DNA of 36,874 nucleotides, from positions 1,995,327 through 2,032,200 of the forward strand of contig BFEA01000080.1 in NCBI GenBank assembly GCA_003427395.1, read 5' to 3'. The notes under the pieces are model-generated. The model saw nothing but the letters and a program-made list of their open reading frames with translations, did no database searches and was not told where the DNA came from. This document shows, in pieces, positions 30,277 through 36,874 of this stretch; position 1 is the stretch's first letter; each line of letters starts with the position of its first letter. Position numbers and translations under genes: made by a program. The stretch is from Chara braunii. Its lineage: Eukaryota > Streptophyta > Charophyceae > Charales > Characeae.

Positions 30277-30290
30277 TATATATATATATA

Positions 30291-31040
30291 AAGGGTCACC
30301 AGCCCATACGTACGGAGGTCCCCGGGCCGACCTCCGTACGTACGGGGTCCGAACCCGACGGCCTTCGGCCCCAGCCAAAACTTATTTCGGAACCTAAAAA
30401 TAAGTTTTTTTTTCTGAATTTATTTTTGTGAGTTCTCTATGATGTGAGGTACCTGCTTAAAAATTTTAAAGTCATTTGGCTCAGCCAAGTAGGAATTACA
30501 AATCGCCAAAGATGGCGGTGTCAAAACACGTTCGCCCACGTTTTGTTTCACTTTTTATTTTTTGTTTTCACTTTAATTCGGGGTCTTAACAATTTTATTA
30601 TTTTTTGAAAACTTTTTAGTGGGTTTTGCATGATGTGAAGTACACATATGTAAATTTTCAGGGCATTTAGCTCTGCCAAAAAAAAATAAAAAATCGCTCA
30701 AGATGGCGGTGTCGAAAACGTGCTCGTGCAGTCACTAAATTTAAATCTTTTTTTGTTTTTTGTTTTTTTTTATTATTAGTATTAATGTTTCGAATGTTAT
30801 TTTTATTTCAAATTTGGTAAGGAATTTGGATGGTTTTCTCAGAAAAATATTGTTTAATTTATTTTTCTCCATAACATATCTTTTTTTCAGAGGTTTTTTA
30901 TGATCTTTTTTTTTTTTTTTTTTTTTTGGCTCCGCGTTCGGCCTGAACGGCCGAATGCATCCCCAAGGGGTCCCATACGTTCGGGCGTTCGGGTTCAGGC
31001 GTTCGACCCATCCCGAACGGGCCGAACGCCGGCAACCCTG
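30291..31040 (-). mobile_element. MITE family 1, copy J
   Basis: A complete inverted copy, 750 bp. It starts AAGGGTCACCAGCCCATACG and ends GCCGGCAACCCTG. Confidence 0.85.
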
Positions 31041-31648
31041 TACCCGAACGTATGGGACCCCTTGGGGATGCGTTCGGCCGTTCGGGCCGAACGCCGACCC
31101 AAAAAAAAAAAAACAATTAAAAATAAATAAATAAATAAAAAATTCCGAAAACAACATATGTTATGGAGAAAAATAAACTAAACAACATTTGCCTGGGCAA
31201 TACATCCAAATTCTTTACCAAATTTGATCTTTGCCAATTTTTAATTATTTTTTTGCATTGACAAATGCCCTGAGAATTTACAGATATGTATTTTACATAA
31301 TCAATAACTCATTAAAAAATTTGCAAAAAATAATAAAATTTTTTAGGCCCCGAAATAAAGTGAAAAAAAACAAAATAGTGAGTGGGCGAGCACATTTTGA
31401 CACCCCCATCTTTGACGATTTTTAATGTTTTTTGGCTTGTCAGAATGGTCTTAAAATTTATAGGCGTGTAGGTTACATCATAGAGAACTCACAAAAAACA
31501 ATTCAGAAAAAAAAACTTATTTTTAAGTCCCGAAATTGTTTTTGGCGGGGGCCGAACCTGGAGGTGTTCGGCCCCCGAACGGGACCCCGAACGCCCAAAC
31601 GTTCGGGGGCCAGCCTGGGGGCCCCCGAACGTTCGGTCAGGTAACCCT
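31041..31648 (+). mobile_element. MITE family 1, copy K, internally deleted
   Basis: A forward copy joined directly to copy J with no TA tract. It lacks the first about 40 bp of the left end and about 110 bp of the core after CCAAATTTGAT. It ends CAGGTAACCCT. Confidence 0.75.
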
Positions 31649-31683
31649 ATATATCGTCAAATAGATATATATATATATATATA

Positions 31684-31782
31684 TAGGGTAATCGGCGTTC
31701 GGGACGGGCCGGACGCCCATACCCGAACATATGGGACCCCTTGGGGATGTGTTCGGCTGTTCAGACCGAACGCGGACCCAAG

Positions 31783-31819
<37 letters not shown>

Positions 31820-32459
31820 ATCAAAAAAATCTGAAAAAAATATATGTTATGGAGAAAACTAAACTAAACAAGATTTGTCCGAGCATGAAGTCCGAGTTCC
31901 TTACCAAATTTGAAATAAAAATAAAATACACAAAACAAATACTAATAATAAAAATAAAGTTTAATAAATAAAAATAAAAAAAGAATTAAATTTATTGAGT
32001 GCGCGAACATGTTTTCGACACCGCCATCTTTAGCAATTTTTCATTTTTTTTTGGCATAGCTAAATACCCTCAAAATTTATAGATGTGTACTTTACATAAT
32101 ACAAAACCTACTAAAAAAGTTTCAAAAAATAATAAAATTGTTGAGACCCCAAGTAAAGTGAAAACAAAAAGTAAAAAGTGAAAAAAAAATGTGGGCGAGC
32201 ACGTTTTGACACCGCCATCTTTGGTGATTTTTAATTCTTATTTGGCTTAGCCAGATGACTTTAAAATTTATAGGCATGTACCTCACGTCGTAGAGAACTC
32301 AAAAAAAAAAATTTAGAAAAAAAAAATTATTTTTATGCCCCGAAATAATTTTTGGCGAGGGCCGAACGCCGTCGGGTTCGGACCTTGTACGGGACCCCGA
32401 ACGCCCGAACGTACGGAGGTACGCCCGGGGGCCTCCGTACGTACGGGCTGTCAACCTTG
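31684..32459 (+). mobile_element. MITE family 1, copy L
   Basis: A complete forward copy, 776 bp. It starts TAGGGTAATCGGCGTTCGGG and ends GCTGTCAACCTTG. The A-run is at 31782-31816. Confidence 0.85.
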
Positions 32460-32476
32460 TATATATATATATATAT

Positions 32477-33453
32477 TGTCACAGAACTATAGACTAAGAG
32501 TATTAACACGTGAAGTAAAAGAAGAAATAAGATAAGCAAAAAAAAGAAAAATGAAAGAACAGACAGGCAAAGAGACAGACCACCAGAATGACACTTTGTT
32601 TCACAGTATTATTATTTTTTTCAGTGTTTTACAAAAAATATTTACACTGAATCAAAGGATAAAAATAAAAAATAAAGACACATTGAAATCATGCAGTTTC
32701 TTAGTCTTCTTAACGTCTCCTCCGCTGTGCCTCTAATGTACAAGGCTCGCCACGTTGATGAAGTTGAGCGCGAGCTGCCCCCATCCCCGTATGCCATAAC
32801 AGCCAACTTGCACGCTATGGGAAAGATGCAGAGTGAAGGAAGAGGTGTCAAACACAAGGGAGAGAGGAGCAGAAAAGGAAAATCGATAGGCAGAGGGAGA
32901 AAAAATAAAAATAAAATAAGGGTGACACAAGCATCTTCTTTCTTTTACTGCATTCTTCTTTCTTTCACTGTTTTGCAGTTTTCGTGAAGACTTTACCACG
33001 TTCATTTTTCAGCGCACCTGCACTTCCTTCTTCATTTTTTATTCTCATTTTCACCCTTCGGACTTTTTCTTTGAGGGTGCTAGAGTGCAGGGTACAAACA
33101 AAGTAAAACGACAAAAACTCATGTTCTTCTTTTACTGCAGTCTTCACTGCTTTGCAGTTTTAGTGAAGGGTTTCCCACCTTTGCACATTCCTGTACACTC
33201 TTTTCAGCGCACCTGCACATTTTTGTCAGTGTGCAAGGTACGTCTAAGTAAGACCCTCACGACAGATAGGATAACTATCATAAGGATGCGGACGATGGTA
33301 GCAGCCCTCCCGCTGATCTATAGGATGAAAATCATTCAGGTAAGCAACTTCGTCACAGCAGGAACCAGGATGGCTAGCATGGACCATACCTCTGAAGCAT
33401 GCACGGCAGAGGGTATGCCGGTTGCAGACCATATATATATATATAATTGTAAG
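32477..33453. other. Unique stretch between MITE copies L and M
   Basis: About 980 bp not related to the MITEs. A phrase with CTGC, TTTGCAGTTTT.GTGAAG, then TTTTCAGCGCACCTGCAC occurs twice, near 32948 and 33136, so there is a tandem duplication of about 190 bp. Short open stretches exist on both strands (e.g. 32642-32857 minus), but none shows a domain or a clear start. It could hold part of a host gene. I cannot support a call. Confidence 0.4.
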
Positions 33454-34023
33454 CAGGGTGGCCGATGTTTGGGATGGGCCGAACGACCGAACGTACAGGA
33501 CCCCTTAGGGATGCGTTTGGTCATTCGGGCCAAACGCGGACACAAAAAAAGGAAAAGAAAAATTTAAAAAACATATGTGCTATGCAGAAAGATAAAATAA
33601 ACAACACTTTCTTGAGCTTTAGATCCAAATCCTTACCAAATTTAAAATAAAAATAAAATACAAAAAATAAATACTCATAAAAAAATAAAAATAAAAAAAA
33701 ATAGAGAATTAAAATTAAGGAGTGCGCAAGCCCGTTTTCAACGCCTCCATCTTTGCCGATTTTTTTTTCCGCATAGCCAAATGCCCTGAAAATTTATATG
33801 TGTGTATTTTAGATAATAAAAACCCATGATTATTTTTTTTTAATAATATTTTTTTTTTGCCTCGAAAAAAAATGAAAAGAAAAAGTACAAAGTGAGAATT
33901 TTTTTTTTTAAGTGGGCGAGCACGTTTTGACACCTTTATCTTTGAAAATATTTGATTTTTTTTTGGATTAGCAAAATGACTTCTAAACTTTTTCAGACAT
34001 ATACCTAACATCATAAAGAATGC
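33454..34023 (+). mobile_element. MITE family 1, copy M, right end missing
   Basis: Forward copy starting CAGGGTGGCCGATGTTTGGG. The core is present. The GC-rich right end is absent and is replaced by a TA tract at 34025. Confidence 0.75.
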
Positions 34024-34048
34024 AAATATATATATATATATATATATA

Positions 34049-34796
34049 CAGGGTTACCTGACCGAACGTTCGGGGGCCCCCGGGCTGGTCCCCGAACGTT
34101 CGAGCGTTCGGGGTCTCGTTCGGGGGTCGAACACCTCCAGGTTCGGCCCCCGCCAAAAACAATTTCGGGGCCTAAAAATAAGTTTTTTTTTCTGAATTTA
34201 TTTTTGTGAATTCTCTATGATGTAACCTACACGCCTATAAATTTTGAAGTCATTCGGCTAATCCAAACAAATATTAACAATCGTCAAAGATGGGGGTGTC
34301 AAAACGTGCTCGCCCACTCACTATTTTGTTTTTTTTCACTTTTAACTTTTTGTTTTCACTTTATTTCGGGGCCTAAAAACTTTTATTATTTTTTGGGGAA
34401 AAAAAAATGAGTTATTGATTATGTAAACTACATATCTGTAAATTTTCAGGGCATTTGTCAATTTCAAAAAATAATTAAAAATTGGCAAAGATGGCGGTGT
34501 CGAAAAGGTGTTGGCACACTCACTCATTTTAATTCTCTTTTCATTTTTTATTTTTTTTATCATAGTGTTTATTTTCTATATTTGATTTTAATTCAAATTT
34601 CGTAAAGAATTTGGATGTAGTGCCCAGGCAAATTTGTTTAGTTTATTTTTCTCCATAACATAGTTTGTTTTTTCGAAATTGTCTGAAAACGTTGTTGTTG
34701 TTGTTGTTGTTGTTTTTCGCGTTTCGCATGAACGGTCGAACGCCTTCCGAAGGGGTCCCGTACGTTCGGGAGTTCAGGTTCGGGCGTTCGGCCCGT
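34049..34796 (-). mobile_element. MITE family 1, copy N
   Basis: Inverted copy starting CAGGGTTACCTGACCGAACG. The usual T-run near the left end is replaced by a (GTT)n tract at about 34692-34712. The last about 20 bp are lost at the junction with the next fragment. Confidence 0.8.
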
Positions 34797-34925
34797 CTCT
34801 TAGGTGCCAAAATAAATTTGGCGGGGACCGAACCCTTTTAGTTTCGGACCCCGAACGGGATCCCGAACGGTCGAACGTACGGAGGTCCGCCCGGGGGCCC
34901 CTGTACGTACAGGTTATTAACCCTG
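34797..34925 (+). mobile_element. MITE family 1, right-end fragment
   Basis: Only the GC-rich right end is present (GGCGGGGACCGAACCC to TTAACCCTG), fused directly to copy N. Confidence 0.7.
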
Positions 34926-36044
34926 ACTATAAATATATATTGGACTGTTCAGAAATGGTTTGGTAAATATGACTATAAATTTTCATGCCTTCATTTAAAC
35001 TGCCTAAAAAAATTGTTATCATCGATTATTCCACCTATATTCCTTTTGTTTTCCCCAATTCAAGTTGTCATTATTGAAAGGACAGTAAAATCTTTTTTTT
35101 TTTTTTAACCTTTTAAAATAGTTCAAAGGATTGTAAAACTTAACTGTAATGATACATCGAAGTTTTTAATCAACATGATAAAATAAATCCATAACCTTAA
35201 GATTTGTTCATGAGTCATGTTTCATGTAAGGTATCCACTTATTAGGCATCATTTTTATTAATTACTATTTCGATTTTGAATTGAACCACAAAAGTTGCAA
35301 ATATGCCTTACGTCCAACTAGCTAAAGTTTACCCTCTCCAGTCCAACCCTTCATATCAATCCAACGTCTAATATGCTCGGGATACATGCAGGTGCAGCTT
35401 GTTTGAATTTAAAATCAACGTTATTTCAACTAAAGAGTAATTTGTTGGGCCGCCAAACACCACTGAATGACTTGCTTAAGCACTATCGGACGAGCCATAT
35501 TGCACGGGGATTTTGGTCACCAAGCATAGTCATCATATGCAATCTTGTGAGCATATACCTGGCTTAGTCACGCAGTGAGTGTTCCAATGAAGCTACCTTA
35601 GGCGCCCCCTACTGACTTTATCTTGATCAAGGTCTAACCTATGACAACCCCACGGAACCTAGTTCCACAACCTTAGCATAACAAATTGCTACTACCAGTA
35701 GAGTTGGATGTAGTGTTATCTAAAGGGCATTCACCCACCAATACTTGGCCCAATTATTGGCCACGAAAAAAAATAGAGTAGAAACATTTATAGCAGATTA
35801 GGTTTCGCGCTCCTGTAGTGACTCATACGTTTCTTAAAATCATAACTTGTTAAACCACTAGTAGTGCCCAGAGGTACTTGTCAGACCGACCCTCCGGCTA
35901 CCAGTACGTCGAACCTACCCAAACCTGCACCTACCAGTAGTCAAACATGAAATACTAAAAATGAGAAGACGAAAAAAAATGACATTTTTTGTTAAAAAAA
36001 TAAAAATAGAATTACCAACCATTTTTTTTTTCTTAGCATGCAGG
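34926..36044. other. AT-rich unique stretch
   Basis: No repeat, domain or RNA gene was recognised. Short open stretches are unremarkable. Confidence 0.4.
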
Positions 36045-36046
36045 TG

Positions 36047-36082
<36 letters not shown>

Positions 36083-36102
36083 CAAAAAAAAAAAAAAAAA
36101 AG
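36045..36102. repeat. (GA)n microsatellite followed by an A-run
   Basis: GA repeats with one GG interruption, then about 19 As. Confidence 0.95.
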
Positions 36103-36522
36103 ACCCTCTGTTCGTTTTCTTTTCCCGCGGTGTTCGTTTCCCTGTTTATTTTGTTATAGTTTATGTAATCTTTCTTTTTTGGACCGTCTTTGGGATTTTT
36201 TTTTTATTATTATTTTTTTTTCATTCAGGTGGTTACCGATCGTTCCTCCCCGGACCCCCATCCAATGCGGCTATTAATACAACGCAACAATAAAACAATG
36301 GTTGACTGAGGTACTGGTGATTTAACGGACACAATCTTAGGAAGTATCGATGATTAAACTGCTCCCTGCTAGTATCATGTCGGGGGAGCAGGGTAATACC
36401 AATCCCAAAACCTACGGCAGTTCTCTATAGTGCCCTCGTGCACGTCATTCTTATCTGTATATTATAGGTTGTGCCATCTTGAGGGAATCAACTGCCCAGT
36501 GCTACCGTCTTAACCCGAAAAT

Positions 36523-36690
36523 AAGGTACGTACCTTGTATATGAATACAAGGTACGTCATACCTTGTATATGAATACAAGGTACGTCATACCTTGTATTG
36601 TCGAATACAAGGTACGCACCTCGTATATGAATACAAGGTACGTCCTGCCTTGTATTCGAATATAAGGTACACACCTTGTAAACGAATTTT
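36523..36690. repeat. Six-unit 29-bp palindromic tandem repeat
   Basis: Units start at 36532, 36561, 36590, 36618, 36647 and 36673, with periods of 29, 29, 28, 29 and 26. Each unit is ACCTTGTAT-ATGA-ATACAAGGT plus a short ACGTC-like spacer, so each is a hairpin with 9-bp arms. The array is preceded by AAGGTACGTACCTT. The sequence from 36766 to the window end is also rich in GTAC (CGTAC, GTACGGG, CTGTAC), probably a diverged extension. Confidence 0.9.
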
Positions 36691-36874
36691 AGGGAGCAAC
36701 TTTCCTAGTAAGGCAAAAAAAGGGGGGGGGGGGGGAATATGTAGTAAATACCTACGTTGCATAGAGTACACGTACGGGGCCTTTTCGTACAAAACGTACA
36801 GGTAATATCTGTACGGGATCTGTACGGGAACCTGTACAAAAACCTGTACGTCTTGTACGCCCTCGTACAAAAAA

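Noticed and set aside
32642-32987. Possible host exon on either strand
   Set aside because: Short overlapping open stretches on both strands without domain, splice context or start evidence. Described only as unique sequence.
36523-36690. CRISPR array
   Set aside because: The units are contiguous palindromes without unique spacers, and the sequence is eukaryotic.

Overview
This window is a repeat-dominated stretch of a eukaryotic nuclear genome. It holds nested transposable elements, (TA)n microsatellites, long A/T runs, a 105-base assembly gap and scattered Ns. I found no intact host gene, tRNA, rRNA or bacterial-type operon. The elements point to the green lineage: a Penelope-like retroelement with an N-terminal GIY-YIG nuclease, a chromodomain Ty3/gypsy element with an initiator-Met primer-binding site, and plant-style MITEs. 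A charophyte such as Chara is my best guess, but that is inference from recall and not proven here.

Layout. (1) Positions 1-14706 and 29508-34925 are a patchwork of about 15 copies and fragments of one roughly 760-bp non-coding MITE family. Its ends read CAGGGTT..CC / GG..AACCCTG, and the copies sit in both orientations with (TA)n tracts between most of them. (2) Copy B is split at 1145-6752 by a Penelope-like element (PLE) read on the minus strand. It has pseudo-LTRs, a gag-like ORF1 (CCHC knuckle, coiled coil, SAP-like segment) and an ORF2 with GIY-YIG nuclease, CxC linker and reverse transcriptase. All of this lies in one frame broken by five stops. (3) Copy G is split at 10894-13130 by a 2.2-kb retroposed sequence with an 18-bp target duplication. 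That insertion is itself hit by a hAT-like MITE (11303-11589, 8-bp duplication). (4) A decayed Ty3/gypsy chromovirus (14707-29413) sits in the (TA)n tract between MITE copies H and I. Its LTRs, primer site, gag remnant, RNase H, integrase, GPY/F and chromodomain remnants are visible. Protease and most of the reverse transcriptase are missing, and a fold-back MITE (16531-16876) lies in its leader. (5) Its 3' LTR is split by a 7,845-bp non-coding element (20706-28550; TGTCGG..CCGACA ends, CCGG duplication). I cannot assign this element to a family. (6) Positions 34926-36874 are mostly unique AT-rich DNA with a GA microsatellite and a six-unit 29-bp palindromic tandem repeat.

The most interesting part is the 7.8-kb element. 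It carries several blocks of repeated stem-loops. In the clearest block (25391-26214) about ten hairpins share a near-invariant TAAGAT hexaloop, while their stems differ in sequence but stay paired, with G-U wobbles. That is what conserved RNA structure would look like. The second notable item is the PLE, which joins a gag-like CCHC/SAP ORF in frame to an N-terminal-nuclease PLE polyprotein.

Order of events from nesting: the MITE array formed first. The PLE, the 2.2-kb retroposon and the Ty3 element then inserted into it. The 7.8-kb element later entered the Ty3 3' LTR.
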